Positions 50,304 to 61,367 of a stretch of 64,000 bases of DNA are shown piece by piece. The position numbers and the translations under genes are program-made. The notes under the pieces were generated by a model. That model was not told where the DNA came from. It saw nothing but the letters and a program-made list of their open reading frames with translations, and ran no database searches. The DNA comes from Kitasatospora purpeofusca (GTDB taxonomy: Bacteria > Actinomycetota > Actinomycetes > Streptomycetales > Streptomycetaceae). How positions within the stretch are numbered: the stretch's first letter is position 1; each line of letters opens with the position of its first letter. The DNA lies in assembly GCF_000718025.1 (NCBI RefSeq), contig NZ_JODS01000002.1, forward strand, positions 124,001 to 188,000. Reading direction: 5' to 3'.

Positions 50304-53300
50304 ATGCGTCGCCACCAGGCCGCGTCCGACCCCGTCGCCGTCCCCGCCGCAGCCGACGTACCGCTGCTCGCCACCCAGGCGGCGATCTGGTACGCCCAGG
50401 CGCTCGACCCCGACAGCCCGGTCTACAACACCGGCGACGCCGTCGAGATCACCGGCCCGCTCGACGCCGGACTGTTCGAGAGCGCCCTGCGCCGCACCGT
50501 CGACGAGGCCGACGCGCTCTCCGCCGTCGTCGTCACCCCGGACTCCGCCGCCGCCGACGGACCCGACAGCGGCGAGGACACCGACCCGGCGCCCCGTCAG
50601 CGGCTCACCCCCGGCCGTCCCTGGACCCTGCACCACCTCGACCTGCGCGCCGAGGCCGACCCGGAGGCCGCCGCCGAAGCCTGGATGCGCGCCGACCTGG
50701 CCCGCCCCGTCGACCTCACCGAGGGCCCGCTCTTCACCCAGGCCCTGATCCGCCTCGCCGAGGACCGCCACTGGTGGTACCAGCGCGTCCACCACCTCGC
50801 CGTCGACGCCTACGCGCTCACCCTGCTCACCGGCCGGGTCGCCGAGCTCTACACCTCGCTCACCGCCGGCACCCGCCCCACCGACCGCACCTTCGCCACC
50901 CCCGCCGAGGTCGCCGCCGAGGAGGCCGCCTACCGCGCCGGCCCCGAGCACGCCGCCGACCGCGCCTACTGGCGCGACCGCCTGGCCGGAGCCGACGCCC
51001 CCGCCACCCTCCCCGGGGGCACCCCCGCCGGCCCCGCCGGACTGCCCCGGCTGGCCACCTCCCTCCCCGCCGGCACCCTGCCCCGGCTGGAGGCCGCCGC
51101 CAAGGCCGCCCGCGCCACCTGGGCCGAACTCGTCGTCGCCGCCACCGCCGGCTACCTGCACCGCCTCGCCGGCACCGAGGACGTCGTGCTCGGCCTGCCG
51201 CTCGCCAACCGCCGCGGGCCCGCCGCGCTGCGCACCCCCGTCGCCACCGCCAACGTGCTGCCGCTGCGCCTCGCCGTCCACCCCCGCGACACCGCCGCCG
51301 AACTGCTGCGCCGGGTCGTCCTGGAGGTCCGCGACGTCCGCCGCCACCAGCGCTACCCGCTGGAGGACCTGCGCCGCGACCTCGGACTCACCGGCACCCG
51401 CCGCGCCCTGTTCGGACCGATGGTCAACATCAAGGCCTTCGAGCGCGACCTCGACCTCGCCGGCCTGCCCGGCACCGTCCGCAACCTCGCCGCCGGCCCC
51501 GTCGACGACCTCGCCCTCGCCGTCTCGCCCGGCCCCGACGGCGCCCTGCGGATCGGCCTGGAGGCCCACCCCGACCAGTACGGCGCCGACGCCCTCGCCG
51601 CCCACCGCGACGGCCTGCTGCGCTACCTCGACGGCCTCGCCACCCTGCTGCTCGACGCCCCGCACACCCCGATCGCCCGGATCGACCTGCTCGACCAGGA
51701 CGCGCTGCGCCGCGCCACCGCCGGCCGCACCGAGCCGCCCGCCACCCGCACCGTGCCCGAACTGCTCGCCGGACAGGCCGCCCGCACCCCGGACGCGGTC
51801 GCCCTGCGCAGCGGCGGCACCACCCTCACCTTCGCCGAGCTCGACGCCGCCAGCAGCCGCCTCGCGCACCGCCTCACCGACCTCGGCGTCCGCGCCGGCA
51901 CCCCCGTCGCCCTCGCCATGCCGCGCGGCGCCGACACCCTGGTCGCGATGTTCGCCGTGCTCAAGGCCGGCGGCGCCTGCCTCTCCCTGGACCTCACCCA
52001 CCCCCGCCGGCGGACCGCCGACATCCTCGACGACACCCGCCCGGTGTGCGCCGTCGGCACCGCCGAGGCCCTCGCCGCGCTCCCCGGCGCCGCCGACCGC
52101 CCCGCCGTCGCCCTCGACGACCCCGCCGTCCGCGCCGAACTCGCCGCGCTGCCCGCCGGACCGCTGCCCGCCCCCGACCCGGCGCACACCGCCTACCTGC
52201 TGCACACCTCCGGCTCCACCGGCCGCCCCAAGGGCGTCGTGGTCACCCACGCCTCGCTCGCCAACCTCGCCGCCGGCCACGACGAGGACCACATCACCCC
52301 CGCCCTCGCCCGCACCGGCCGCCAGCGGCTGCGGATCGCCCACAGCGCCTCCTTCGCCTTCGACGCCTCCTGGGACCCGGTGCTGTGGATGCTCCACGGC
52401 CACGAGCTCCACCTGCTCGACGACGGGACCTACCGCGACCCGGCCGCCCTCGTCGGCCACGTCCGCGCCGAGCGGATCGACTACCTCGACGTCACCCCGT
52501 CCTACCTGGACGTGCTGATCGCCGAGGGCCTGCTCGCCGAGGACGCCCACCGCCCCGCCGTGGTCGCGGTCGGCGGCGAGGCCACCCCCGAGCCGCTCTG
52601 GCGCCGCCTCACCGCCGTCGACGGCCTGCGCCCCGTCAACCTCTACGGCCCCACCGAGACCACCGTCGACGCCTACACCTGGACCCCCGGTCCGGACGGC
52701 GCCCCGGTCGGCAAGGTCGTCCGCGGCTCGCGCGCCTACGTGCTCGACGGCTCGCTGCGCCCCGCCCCCGACGGCGCCGCCGGCGAGCTCTACGTGGCCG
52801 GCGCCTGCCTCGCCCTCGGCTACCTCGGCCGCCCCGACCTCACCGCCGAACGCTTCCTCGCCGACCCCTTCGGCCCGCCCGGCAGCCGGATGTACCGCAC
52901 CGGCGACCTCGTTCGCCGCCGCCCCGAGGGAACGCTGGAGTTCCTCGGCCGCGCCGACGACCAGGTGAAGATCCGCGGCTTCCGGATCGAGCCCGGCGAG
53001 ATCGCCGCCGTGCTCGGCGAACTCCCCGGCGTCGACCGGGCCGTGGTGATCGCCCGCACCGGCCCCAGCGGCAAGCGGCTGCTCGGCTACGCCGTGCCCG
53101 CCGCCGGCGCCGTGCTCGACCCGGCCGCGCTGCGCTCGGGCCTCGCCGCCCGGCTGCCCGAGCACATGGTGCCCGCCGCCGTGCTCGTGCTCGACGACCT
53201 GCCGCGCACCGGCAACGACAAGCTCGACCACCGCGCCCTGCCCGAGCCCGAGTCCGACGCGGCCGAGGCGGGCGCCGCGCCCGCCACCCCGCAGGAGGAG

Positions 53301-56300
53301 ATCATCTGCGGGCTGTTCGCCGACCTCCTCGACCTGGCCGGACCGCTCTCCCGCGACGCCGGGTTCTTCGACCTCGGAGGCCACTCGCTGCTGGCCGGCC
53401 GCCTCGCCGCCCGGCTGCGCGAGGCCCTCGGCGTGGCCGTCGGCTTCGCCGACGTCTTCCGCCACCCCACCCCGGCCGCCCTCGCCGCCCTGCTGCGCGA
53501 GCGCTCCGCCCCCGAACCCCGCCCCGCCCTGGTGCCGGTCGAGCGCGCTGAGCGGCTGCCGCTCTCCCCGGCCCAGCGCGGCCTCTGGTTCCACTACCGG
53601 CTGGAGGGCCCCAGCCCCACCTACAACATCCCGCTCGCCCTCACCCTCACCGGCCCGCTGGACCGCGACGCCCTCGCGCTCGCCGTCGGCGACCTCGTCG
53701 CCCGCCACGAGACCCTGCGCACCGTCTACGGCGAGTCCGCCGACGGCGAGCCCTACCAGCGGATCCTGCCGCCCGCCCCGGTCGAACTCCACACCGGCAC
53801 CGGCGAGATCACCGACGCCGTCCGCCACGCCTTCGACCTCGGCACCGAACCGCCGCTGCGGGCCAGCCTGTTCGCCCACCAGGACGGCACCCACACCCTC
53901 CTGCTGCTGCTCCACCACATCGCCGGCGACGGCGCCTCCACCACCCCGCTGGCCCGCGACCTGGCCGCCGCCCACACCGCCCGCCTCGCCGGGCGCGCCC
54001 CCGAACTGCCGCCGCTGACCGTGCAGTTCGCCGACCACGTGGACTGGCAGGCGAAGCTCCTCGGCACCGGAGAGGCGCCCAGCGCCCTCGCCGTCCGCCA
54101 GCTCGACCACTGGCGCAAGACCCTGGCCGGCCTGCCCGACCAGCTCGATCTGCCCACCGACCGCCCCCGGCCCGCCGTCGCCTCCCACCGGGGCGCCACC
54201 GTGCCGTTCCGCCTCGACGCCGACGCCCACACCGCGCTGGCCGCGCTCGCCCGCACCACCGGCACCAGCGTCTTCACCGCCGTCCAGGCCGGCCTGGCCG
54301 CGCTGCTCACCCGGCACGGCTGCGGCACCGACATCCCCGTCGGCACCCCCGTCGCCGGCCGCGACTCCGACGAGACCGCCGCCCTGGTCGGCTACTTCGT
54401 CAACTCCGTCGTCCTGCGCACCGACACGTCCGGCGACCCGACCTTCCGCGAACTGCTCGGCCGCACCCGCACCGCCGTCCTCGGCGCCCACGACCACGCC
54501 GACCTGCCCTTCGACCGCCTGGTCGAGGAGCTCAACCCGCGCCGCTCGCTCGCCCGGCACCCGCTGTTCCAGGTCATGCTGGCCTGGCAGTCCGTCCCCG
54601 ACCGGGCCTTCGCGCTCGGCGGCGGCCTCACCGCCACCGTCGCCGCGATCCCCTCCGGCACCGCCAAGTTCGACCTCACCCTCAACGCGGGCGAACTGCG
54701 CGAGGGCGGCATAGCCGGCTTCCTGGAGTACCGCACCGACCTCTTCGACGAGGCCACCGTGCGCGCCCTCGCCGAGCGCCTGGCCCGACTGCTCACCGCC
54801 GCCGCCACCGCGCCCGACACCACGATCGGCCGGCTCCCGCTGATCGGCGCCGAGGAGCACCACCGCGCCCTGGTCGAGTGGAACGGCACCCCCGTCCGCT
54901 CGGAGCCCGGCGCCACCCTGCCCGAGCTGTTCGAGGCCGCCGCCCTCGCCGACCCGGAGGCCACCGCCGTCAGCTGCGACGGCGAGACCCTCGGCTACAC
55001 CGAACTCGCCGCCCGCGCCGACCGGCTGGCCCGGCTGCTGGCCGCCCGCGGCATCGGCCCCGGCACCATCGTCGCCCTCGCCCTGCCGCGCTCCCTCGAC
55101 CTGGTCACCGCCCTGCTCGCGGTCGCCAAGTCCGGCGCCGCCTACCTGCCGCTCGACCCCGAGTACCCGGCCGACCGGCTCGCCTACATGCTCGCCGACG
55201 CCGCGCCCGCCGCGCTGCTCACCGACACCGCGACCGCGCCCCGGATGCCCGAGCACCGGGTGCCGCAGATCCTGGTCGACGGCGGCGAGGCGGACACCCA
55301 CCCGGCCGTCCCGCTGGCCCAGCACGAGCGCACCCGGCCGCTCACCGCCGAGGACACCGCCTACGTCATCTACACCTCCGGCTCCACCGGCCGCCCCAAG
55401 GGCGTACCGGTCACCCACCACAACGTGGTCCGGCTGTTCTCCGCCACCGACCACTGGTTCGGCTTCGGCGCCGAGGACGTGTGGACGCTGTTCCACTCCT
55501 ACGCCTTCGACTTCTCGGTCTGGGAGCTCTGGGGCGCCCTGCTCCACGGCGGCCGGCTCGTCGTCGTCCCGCACCTGGTCAGCCGCGACCCGGCAGCCTT
55601 CCTCGACCTGCTCGCCCGCGAGCGGGTGACCGTCCTCAACCAGACGCCGTCCGCCTTCTACCAGCTCAGCGCCGCCGACCGGGAACGGCCCGGCACCGAA
55701 CTCGCCCTGCGCTACGTGGTGTTCGGCGGCGAGGCACTCGAACTCGGCCGCCTCGACGACTGGTACGAGCGGCACGCCGACGACGCGCCCACCCTGGTCA
55801 ACATGTACGGCATCACCGAGACCACCGTGCACGTCTCCTACATCGCCCTGGACCGGGCGAGCGCCGCCGCCGGCAGCAGCAGCACCATCGGCGTCAACAT
55901 CCCCGACCTGCGGATCTACGTGCTCGACCAGTACCTGCAGCCCGTCCCGCCCGGCGTCACCGGCGAGATGTACGTGGCCGGCGCCGGCCTGGCCCGGGGC
56001 TACCTCGGCCGCCCGGCCCTCAGCTCCGAGCGCTTCGTCGCCGACCCCTACGCCGAACTGTTCGGCGAGCGCGGCACCCGGATGTACCGCTCCGGCGACC
56101 TCGCCCGCCGCCGCGCCGACGGCGTCCTGGAGTACTTCGGCCGGGCCGACCAGCAGGTGAAGATCCGCGGCTTCCGGATCGAACTCGGCGAGATCGAGGC
56201 CGTCCTGGCCGCTCACCCGGCGGTCGCCGACGCCGCCGTGACCGTCCGCGAGGACGTGCCCGGCGACAAGCGGCTGGTCGGCTACGCCGTCCTCGCGCCC

Positions 56301-57527
56301 GGCGCCGACCCGGTCACCGGCGAGGAACTGCGCACCCGCACCGCCGCCGACCTGCCCGTCCACATGGTGCCGTCCGCCGTCGTCCTGCTCGACCGGCTGC
56401 CGCTCACCGCCAACGGCAAGCTCGACCGGCGCGCCCTGCCCGCCCCCGACGCCCCCGCCGCCGGGGCCGGCCGCCCGCCCCGCAACCCGCGCGAACAGCA
56501 GCTCTGCGAACTGTTCGCCGAGGTCCTGGGAGTGCCGGCGGTCGGCGTCGAGGACGACTTCTTCGCCCTCGGCGGCCACTCCCTGTTGGTCGTCCGGCTC
56601 GCCGGGCGGATCCGGGCCGTGCTCGGCCTGGAGGTCGGCATCGGCACCCTGTTCCAGGCGCCGACCGTCGCCGCGCTCGACACCGCGCTGTCCGCGGACA
56701 CCCCCGGCGCCGACGCGCTCGACGTCCTGCTGCCGCTGCGGCCCGTCGCCCCCGGCCGCCGCAACCCGCTCTTCGCCGTCCACCCGGCCGGCGGCCTCAG
56801 CTGGTGCTACACCGGACTGATCCGCAACATCCCGGCGGACGTGCCGATCTACGGCCTCCAGGCCCAGGGCGTCGGCGCCGCCACCGCCGGCGAGCCGCTG
56901 CCCGCCACCATGGAGGACCTCGCCGCGCACTACGTCGACCGGCTCCGCGAGGTCCAGCCCGAGGGCCCCTACCGGCTGCTCGGCTGGTCCACCGGCGGCA
57001 TCATCGCCCACGCCATGGCCGCCCGGCTGGAGGAACTCGGCTGCGTCGTCGAACTGCTGGCCGTCCTCGACGCCTACCCGGCCGAGGGCTTCCGCGACCT
57101 GCCGGTGCCGGACCAGGCCGAGGCCCTGGAGGCGCTGCTCACCATGGGCGGCTTCGGCCCCGAGGACCTCGACGGCCGCCCGCTGGAACTCGCCCACGTC
57201 ACCGAGGTGCTGCGCCGCGAGGGCAGCCCGCTGGCCGGTCTCGACGACGCCACCGTCGAGGCGCTGAACCGGATCTACCTGCACATCAACCAGCTGGTGC
57301 GCGAGTACGACCACCGCCGCCTCACCGGCGACGTGCTGTTCTTCCGCGCCGTCGTCGACACCATCGACGACACCCTGGTGCCCGAGCTGTGGACCCCGTA
57401 CGTGGCCGGGCGGATCGACAACACCGATGTCGCCTGCTCGCACAAGGACATGACGCTGCCGGAGCCGATCGCGCACATCGCGGGCGTCGTCGCCGAGCAC
57501 CTCACCGCCCTCGACGCCGGCCGCTGA
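50304..57527 (+). CDS. dhbF: dimodular siderophore NRPS (C-A-T-C-A-T-TE)
   Basis: 2407 aa. C1 at about 20-440 (HHLAVD); A1 at about 480-960 ([11 protein letters not shown] near 631); T1 at DLGGHSLL (about 1021); C2 at about 1080-1500 (HHIAGDG near 1203); A2 at about 1530-2010 ([11 protein letters not shown] near 1689); T2 at ALGGHSLL (about 2086); TE at about 2145-2407 with the nucleophile in GWSTGG. My reading of the ten-residue codes is D-A-D-D-A-G-L-V-D-K for A1 (acidic pocket, basic amino acid, Arg likely) and D-F-W-N-V-G-M-V-H-K for A2 (close to the threonine code). No epimerase domain is present. C1 should accept DHB from the aryl carrier protein, and TE should trimerise and cyclise through Thr hydroxyls, as in bacillibactin and griseobactin. 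Confidence 0.95.
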   Translation: MRRHQAASDPVAVPAAADVPLLATQAAIWYAQALDPDSPVYNTGDAVEITGPLDAGLFESALRRTVDEADALSAVVVTPDSAAADGPDSGEDTDPAPRQRLTPGRPWTLHHLDLRAEADPEAAAEAWMRADLARPVDLTEGPLFTQALIRLAEDRHWWYQRVHHLAVDAYALTLLTGRVAELYTSLTAGTRPTDRTFATPAEVAAEEAAYRAGPEHAADRAYWRDRLAGADAPATLPGGTPAGPAGLPRLATSLPAGTLPRLEAAAKAARATWAELVVAATAGYLHRLAGTEDVVLGLPLANRRGPAALRTPVATANVLPLRLAVHPRDTAAELLRRVVLEVRDVRRHQRYPLEDLRRDLGLTGTRRALFGPMVNIKAFERDLDLAGLPGTVRNLAAGPVDDLALAVSPGPDGALRIGLEAHPDQYGADALAAHRDGLLRYLDGLATLLLDAPHTPIARIDLLDQDALRRATAGRTEPPATRTVPELLAGQAARTPDAVALRSGGTTLTFAELDAASSRLAHRLTDLGVRAGTPVALAMPRGADTLVAMFAVLKAGGACLSLDLTHPRRRTADILDDTRPVCAVGTAEALAALPGAADRPAVALDDPAVRAELAALPAGPLPAPDPAHTAYLLHTSGSTGRPKGVVVTHASLANLAAGHDEDHITPALARTGRQRLRIAHSASFAFDASWDPVLWMLHGHELHLLDDGTYRDPAALVGHVRAERIDYLDVTPSYLDVLIAEGLLAEDAHRPAVVAVGGEATPEPLWRRLTAVDGLRPVNLYGPTETTVDAYTWTPGPDGAPVGKVVRGSRAYVLDGSLRPAPDGAAGELYVAGACLALGYLGRPDLTAERFLADPFGPPGSRMYRTGDLVRRRPEGTLEFLGRADDQVKIRGFRIEPGEIAAVLGELPGVDRAVVIARTGPSGKRLLGYAVPAAGAVLDPAALRSGLAARLPEHMVPAAVLVLDDLPRTGNDKLDHRALPEPESDAAEAGAAPATPQEEIICGLFADLLDLAGPLSRDAGFFDLGGHSLLAGRLAARLREALGVAVGFADVFRHPTPAALAALLRERSAPEPRPALVPVERAERLPLSPAQRGLWFHYRLEGPSPTYNIPLALTLTGPLDRDALALAVGDLVARHETLRTVYGESADGEPYQRILPPAPVELHTGTGEITDAVRHAFDLGTEPPLRASLFAHQDGTHTLLLLLHHIAGDGASTTPLARDLAAAHTARLAGRAPELPPLTVQFADHVDWQAKLLGTGEAPSALAVRQLDHWRKTLAGLPDQLDLPTDRPRPAVASHRGATVPFRLDADAHTALAALARTTGTSVFTAVQAGLAALLTRHGCGTDIPVGTPVAGRDSDETAALVGYFVNSVVLRTDTSGDPTFRELLGRTRTAVLGAHDHADLPFDRLVEELNPRRSLARHPLFQVMLAWQSVPDRAFALGGGLTATVAAIPSGTAKFDLTLNAGELREGGIAGFLEYRTDLFDEATVRALAERLARLLTAAATAPDTTIGRLPLIGAEEHHRALVEWNGTPVRSEPGATLPELFEAAALADPEATAVSCDGETLGYTELAARADRLARLLAARGIGPGTIVALALPRSLDLVTALLAVAKSGAAYLPLDPEYPADRLAYMLADAAPAALLTDTATAPRMPEHRVPQILVDGGEADTHPAVPLAQHERTRPLTAEDTAYVIYTSGSTGRPKGVPVTHHNVVRLFSATDHWFGFGAEDVWTLFHSYAFDFSVWELWGALLHGGRLVVVPHLVSRDPAAFLDLLARERVTVLNQTPSAFYQLSAADRERPGTELALRYVVFGGEALELGRLDDWYERHADDAPTLVNMYGITETTVHVSYIALDRASAAAGSSSTIGVNIPDLRIYVLDQYLQPVPPGVTGEMYVAGAGLARGYLGRPALSSERFVADPYAELFGERGTRMYRSGDLARRRADGVLEYFGRADQQVKIRGFRIELGEIEAVLAAHPAVADAAVTVREDVPGDKRLVGYAVLAPGADPVTGEELRTRTAADLPVHMVPSAVVLLDRLPLTANGKLDRRALPAPDAPAAGAGRPPRNPREQQLCELFAEVLGVPAVGVEDDFFALGGHSLLVVRLAGRIRAVLGLEVGIGTLFQAPTVAALDTALSADTPGADALDVLLPLRPVAPGRRNPLFAVHPAGGLSWCYTGLIRNIPADVPIYGLQAQGVGAATAGEPLPATMEDLAAHYVDRLREVQPEGPYRLLGWSTGGIIAHAMAARLEELGCVVELLAVLDAYPAEGFRDLPVPDQAEALEALLTMGGFGPEDLDGRPLELAHVTEVLRREGSPLAGLDDATVEALNRIYLHINQLVREYDHRRLTGDVLFFRAVVDTIDDTLVPELWTPYVAGRIDNTDVACSHKDMTLPEPIAHIAGVVAEHLTALDAGR

Positions 57528-57601
57528 ACCCGGCGCCGTCCGAACCGACGGCCCGGTCCGAACCCGCAACCCGCTCCGAAAGCATCAGGAGAACCCACCC
57601 C

Positions 57602-57799
57602 ATGAGTGACGCCCCCGCCAACCCCTTCGACGGCGACGGCGAGTTCCTCGCGCTCGTCAACGACCAGGGCCAGCACTCGCTCTGGCCGGACTTCGCCGCC
57701 GTCCCGGCCGGCTGGACCGTCGCCCACGGGCCGTGCGAGCGCGCCGCCGCGCTGGACTGGATCACCGCGCACTGGACCGAGCTGAGCCCGGCCCGATGA
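57602..57799 (+). CDS. mbtH: MbtH-like protein
   Basis: 65 aa, 74 bases after dhbF. The MbtH signature is complete: [20 protein letters not shown], and [14 protein letters not shown]. MbtH proteins bind NRPS adenylation domains and are needed for their folding or activity, here presumably those of DhbF. The stop overlaps the start of the MFS gene (ATGA). Confidence 0.95.
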   Translation: MSDAPANPFDGDGEFLALVNDQGQHSLWPDFAAVPAGWTVAHGPCERAAALDWITAHWTELSPAR

Positions 57800-59253
57800 C
57801 GGACACGGACGCCAAGCCCGCCCCCGGTCCCGGCACCCCCGCCGGGGCCGGGGGCGGCGCCCCGGCCCGCCCCCTGTTCGCGGGGCGCCTCGCCGTGGTG
57901 CTCGTGTACACGGCCGCGATGTGCATGAACGGCCTGGACTCGACGATCGTCAACCCGGCCCTGTTCACCATCGCCGGCGACTTCGGCCGCCCGGTCTCCG
58001 CCGCCAACGCGGTGGAGACCGCCTTCCTGGTCGGCCTCGCCGTCGGCCTCCCGGCGGCCGGCTGGCTCGGCGACCGGTTCGGGGTCCGGCGGGTCTTCCT
58101 CGGCTCGCTCGCGGTGTTCACCCTGGCCAGCGCCCTGTGCGCGGCCGCCCCCGGCCTCGGCGCGCTCACCGCCGCCCGGGCCGCCCAGGGCGTGGCCGGC
58201 GGCCTGCTCACTCCGGTCGGCATGACCCTGCTGTTCCGGGCCTTCGAGCCGCACGAGCGGGCCGGCCTCGGCAAGGTGCTGATCGTGCCGACCGCCCTGA
58301 TGCCCGCGCTCGGCCCGCCGCTCGGCGGCTTCCTGACCGAGCACCTGTCCTGGCACTGGCTGTTCCTGGTCAATGTGCCGATCGGCGTGGCGGCCGTGCT
58401 GACCGGCGTGTTCGCCCTGCGCGACCAGGAGGAGCCGCCGGCCGGGCGCTTCGACACCACCGGCTTCCTGCTCGCCACCCCGGGCCTGGGCCTGCTCACC
58501 TACGCGCTCGGCTTCGGCCCCGCGCACGGCTGGACCTCCCCGGCGGTGGGCCTGTCCGGGGTCCTCGGCGCGGTGCTGCTCGTCCTCGCCGTCCGGCACC
58601 AGCTGCGGGCCGAGGAGCCGCTGGTGGACCTGCGGCTGCTCGCCGACCGGACCTTCGGCGCGGCGAGCTGGCTGGCCCTGCTGACCGCCGCCGGGCTGAT
58701 GGGCGCGCTGTTCGCGTTCCCGCTGCTCCACCAGGCGGCGCTCGGCGCCTCGGCGCTGGACGCGGGCCTGAGCGTGTTCCCGGAGGCGATCGGCCTGATG
58801 GCCGCCTCCCAGGTGGTCGACCGGCTGCTGCCGAGGCTCGGCCCGCGCCGGCTCGCGCTGCCGGCCCTGCTGCTCGCGGCCCTGGTGCTGGCCGCCCTCG
58901 CCCTGCCGGGTGTGGGCGAGAACGCCTGGGCCGTCCGGGCCCTGATGTTCGGCGTCGGCCTGATCCTGGGCACCGCCGTGCTGACGGTGCAGATCGCGGG
59001 CTTCGCGGACGTGCCGGGGCCCGCGATGGGCCGGGCGATGGGTCTGTTCACCATCGTCCGCACGCTGGGCGGCGCGTTCGGCATCGCCGGCGCCGCGGCC
59101 CTGATCGGCGCGCTGGCCGAGGACGGCACGCACAGCGCCGAACCCGGGCCCTACCGGGTCGCGCTGCTGGCCACGGCGGGCGCGGTCGCGCTCGGCGCCC
59201 TGGTCGCGGCCCGGCTGCCGAAGGAGGCCCCGGGGCCGCCGCCGATGGACTGA
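57796..59253 (+). CDS. MFS exporter, probable siderophore export
   Basis: A 485-aa DHA2-type transporter with about 14 helices. It has [19 protein letters not shown] in helix 1, [20 protein letters not shown] (motif A) and [13 protein letters not shown] (motif C-like). It is translationally coupled to mbtH and closes the dhbF operon, so exporting the finished catecholate siderophore is the most likely task. It resembles drug exporters in sequence rather than EntS closely. Confidence 0.9.
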   Translation: MTDTDAKPAPGPGTPAGAGGGAPARPLFAGRLAVVLVYTAAMCMNGLDSTIVNPALFTIAGDFGRPVSAANAVETAFLVGLAVGLPAAGWLGDRFGVRRVFLGSLAVFTLASALCAAAPGLGALTAARAAQGVAGGLLTPVGMTLLFRAFEPHERAGLGKVLIVPTALMPALGPPLGGFLTEHLSWHWLFLVNVPIGVAAVLTGVFALRDQEEPPAGRFDTTGFLLATPGLGLLTYALGFGPAHGWTSPAVGLSGVLGAVLLVLAVRHQLRAEEPLVDLRLLADRTFGAASWLALLTAAGLMGALFAFPLLHQAALGASALDAGLSVFPEAIGLMAASQVVDRLLPRLGPRRLALPALLLAALVLAALALPGVGENAWAVRALMFGVGLILGTAVLTVQIAGFADVPGPAMGRAMGLFTIVRTLGGAFGIAGAAALIGALAEDGTHSAEPGPYRVALLATAGAVALGALVAARLPKEAPGPPPMD

Positions 59254-59269
59254 GCACCTCGTGGCACTC

Positions 59270-59303
59270 GCAGGACGGCACCCCGCCCGGGGTGCCGTCC
59301 TGC
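59270..59303. terminator. bidirectional terminator
   Basis: A 15-bp perfect stem (GCAGGACGGCACCCC and its complement) with a four-base loop, followed by three GGCCGTTTCC-type repeats with T runs. It lies between the convergent MFS and GNAT genes. Confidence 0.85.
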
Positions 59304-59341
59304 GGCCGTTTCCGGCCGTTTCCGGCCGTTCGCGCCCGGGT

Positions 59342-60325
59342 TCAGAGCTCCTTGACCAGCCGCCGGTGCCCGGCGCCCCACCGGTACCCGAGGGCGGCGT
59401 TCACCGCGACCATCGGCACGTTGCCGGCCTCGACCTCGGTGTGCGCGGTCCGCACCCCGTGCCCGAGCAGGTGCCGCGCCGCGTGCAGCTTGAGCGCCCG
59501 GGCGAGCCCGCGTCCGCGCCAGGCCCGCAGCACCGCCGTGTAGTGGACGTGGCAGGCCGTCGGGTCGTCCGTCCCGTGCACCACGGTGGCGCCGACGATC
59601 CGCCCGGTGCACTCGGCCGTGAACACCCAGTCGGGGCGGCCGCCGGGACCGGCCAGGACCTCGGCCCGCCAGTCGTCGAACTCCGGCAGGGCGTCGGCGA
59701 ATCCGGGGTTGTCGCGGAGCGTCTCGCGGTAGAGGTGGTGGAGCTGCTGCTCGGGCTCGGGCGCGAGGGTGGTGGCGAGGGTGTCCAGGTACAGGCCGGG
59801 CGGCGGCTGCGGGGCGGGCAGGTGCGGGCCCAACGGGGCGCTCGCCGACCGGACATGGGCGTCCACCCGGTAGCCGCGGCCGAGCAGCAGCCCGGTCAGG
59901 TCGGCGGTCGGGTCCCGCCCCGCCGTCGCCGACCCGTCGTGCCCGTCCGGGAGTTCGCCGAGCAGCCGCCCGGCTCCGGCCTCACGGCCCCAGCGCTCCA
60001 GCCCGTCGTAGAGCGGCAGCAGCCAGGCCGGGGCGCGCCCCGGGGCGCTGACGACGAGCGAGGCGAGGTCGCCGGGCGGCGTCCAGGGGGCGCGCCAGGC
60101 GGTGGCGTAGCCGAGCAGGTCCCCGGTGGGCCCGGGCTGGACCAGCCGGACCCGGCCGTGCCCGGTGAGCCGCCCCCGCCGGTCGGTGGCCAGCCGGTCC
60201 AGGTTGGGCAACGCCGCGTCCCGGCCGCGCAGTTCGGCGGCGGTGACGGGCGGCCCGGCCCCGTCGGCGGAGAGCAGCTCCGCCAGCGCGGGGTAGTCGG
60301 TGTCGGGCCGGAACGCGCGGATCAC
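59342..60325 (-). CDS. tandem GNAT acetyltransferase
   Basis: 327 aa from GTG 60325, immediately before the conserved start VIRAFRPDTDYPALAELL; no strong ribosome binding site is visible. The N-terminal half (about 1-160) is a degenerate GNAT fold. The C-terminal half holds the acetyl-CoA site (CHVHYTAVLRAWRGRGLARALKLHAARHLLGHGV, then NVPMVAVNAALGYRWG). The layout resembles the MshD-like two-GNAT group. The substrate is unknown, and location inside the siderophore cluster may be coincidental. Confidence 0.85.
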   Translation of the reverse strand: MIRAFRPDTDYPALAELLSADGAGPPVTAAELRGRDAALPNLDRLATDRRGRLTGHGRVRLVQPGPTGDLLGYATAWRAPWTPPGDLASLVVSAPGRAPAWLLPLYDGLERWGREAGAGRLLGELPDGHDGSATAGRDPTADLTGLLLGRGYRVDAHVRSASAPLGPHLPAPQPPPGLYLDTLATTLAPEPEQQLHHLYRETLRDNPGFADALPEFDDWRAEVLAGPGGRPDWVFTAECTGRIVGATVVHGTDDPTACHVHYTAVLRAWRGRGLARALKLHAARHLLGHGVRTAHTEVEAGNVPMVAVNAALGYRWGAGHRRLVKEL

Positions 60326-60352
60326 CCGCGGCCGCCGGACAGAATCGAGTGC

Positions 60353-60364
60353 GTCACATGTGAC
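60353..60364. promoter_or_regulatory. 12-bp perfect palindrome
   Basis: GTCACATGTGAC lies about 28 bases upstream of the GNAT start, in the divergent gap with the leader-peptide gene. It is a possible operator. Confidence 0.4.
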
Positions 60365-60512
60365 ACGGTACTGGCCTCGACGGCGTCCCCTCCGGGGTTT
60401 CCCCGGCACACCGGGCGGCCGCCCGTCCCGGACAACGCGCGCGGTCACCCGAGGCGGTGGAGAATGCCGGATTCGCCCGGCGGGTGGGTGCGGTGGGCGG
60501 TACGGTGCCCGC

Positions 60513-60587
60513 ATGACCGTGCTCGTCCGCCGTCGTCACATCGACTTCGGCCGCATCCACTCCACCGGCTGTCCGGTCACCTTCTGA
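60513..60587 (+). CDS. short Arg-His-Asp...Cys leader peptide upstream of carbonic anhydrase
   Basis: 24 aa starting MTVLVRRRHIDFGRIHSTGC. The pattern R-R-H-[IV]-D-[LF]-x-R-x-x-S-x-x-C is that of the short actinobacterial leader peptides found upstream of sulfur and cysteine genes. There, ribosome stalling or termination at a Cys codon is thought to set downstream expression. The stop codon runs into four GATC units (60586-60600), and a hairpin CGGCCC-GTC-GGGCCG follows at 60604-60618, 200 bases before the carbonic anhydrase gene. The ATG position and the consensus are the evidence; a longer reading frame upstream has no support. Confidence 0.65.
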   Translation: MTVLVRRRHIDFGRIHSTGCPVTF

Positions 60588-60815
60588 TCGATCGATCGAT
60601 CCCCGGCCCGTCGGGCCGCGCCGCCGTACCGGACGGCGCCGCGCCGGACGGCCGTCGTTCTCCGCCGCCGCGTTCGGTCCGCCGCCTCCGGGCAGGCCGG
60701 TCCGCGCCCGCGCGGCGCCGTCCCGGGCGTACCGGCCGACCCCTGCGCACCGCCAGGCGTCCCCGCGTCCCCGGACGACCACGATCCGACCGCACCGAAG
60801 GGACGTCCGTCCGCC

Positions 60816-61313
60816 ATGACCGACACCGCCACCGACCACTACCTGCGCAACAACTCCGACTACGCCGCGGCCTTCGAGGGTCCGCTGCCGCTCCCGCCGG
60901 CCCGGCGCACGGCCGTGCTGGCCTGCATGGACGCCAGGCTGAACGTCTACGGCGCGCTCGGCCTCAACGAGGGCGACTCGCACGTGATCCGCAACGCCGG
61001 CGGCGTCGCCACGGACGACGCCATCCGTTCGCTGGCGATCAGCCAACGACTGCTCGGGACCGAGGAGATCATCCTCGTCCACCACACCGACTGCGGGATG
61101 CTCACCTTCGGCGACGACGCCTTCCGCGAGGACATCCGGAAGGAGACCGGGGTCAAGCCGCCGTGGGCGGCGGAGGCGTTCTCCGACCTGGAGACCGACG
61201 TCCGGCAGTCGGCCGCGCGGATCCGGACCAGCCCGTTCATCCCGCACACCCGGTCCGTGCGCGGCTTCGTGTTCGACGTCGCGACCGGGGCCCTAGCGGA
61301 GGTCGAGCTCTGA
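60816..61313 (+). CDS. beta-class carbonic anhydrase-like protein
   Basis: 165 aa. The zinc ligands and dyad are in VLACMDARLN (C-x-D-x-R) and VHHTDCGM (H-x2-C); RNAGGVATDDAIRSL is the usual helix. It is the short type II beta-CA form found in actinobacteria. It interconverts CO2 and bicarbonate, but closely related folds act on COS or CS2. Given the Cys-type leader peptide upstream, a link to sulfur metabolism is possible. About 225 bases separate it from the leader peptide stop. Confidence 0.9.
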   Translation: MTDTATDHYLRNNSDYAAAFEGPLPLPPARRTAVLACMDARLNVYGALGLNEGDSHVIRNAGGVATDDAIRSLAISQRLLGTEEIILVHHTDCGMLTFGDDAFREDIRKETGVKPPWAAEAFSDLETDVRQSAARIRTSPFIPHTRSVRGFVFDVATGALAEVEL

Positions 61314-61318
61314 GCGCG

Positions 61319-61353
61319 GGGGTGGTGGGTGCGGCCGCCGCACCCACCACCCC
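61319..61353. terminator. bidirectional terminator
   Basis: A 16-bp perfect stem (GGGGTGGTGGGTGCGG and its complement) with a CCG loop, beginning five bases after the carbonic anhydrase stop and before the convergent esterase stop. Confidence 0.85.
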
Positions 61354-61367
61354 TGGGTGTTCGGGTG

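Noticed and set aside
50247..57569. A continuous leftward reading frame of about 2440 codons opposite dhbF
   Set aside because: It is the antisense shadow of a GC-rich NRPS gene: Gly/Val/Ala/Glu-rich, no domain, and the rightward frame has full NRPS motifs.
60586..60600. GATC x4 after the leader peptide as a methylation or origin signal
   Set aside because: Dam methylation is not typical in streptomycetes and four units are too few for an origin. It is noted only as part of the leader region.
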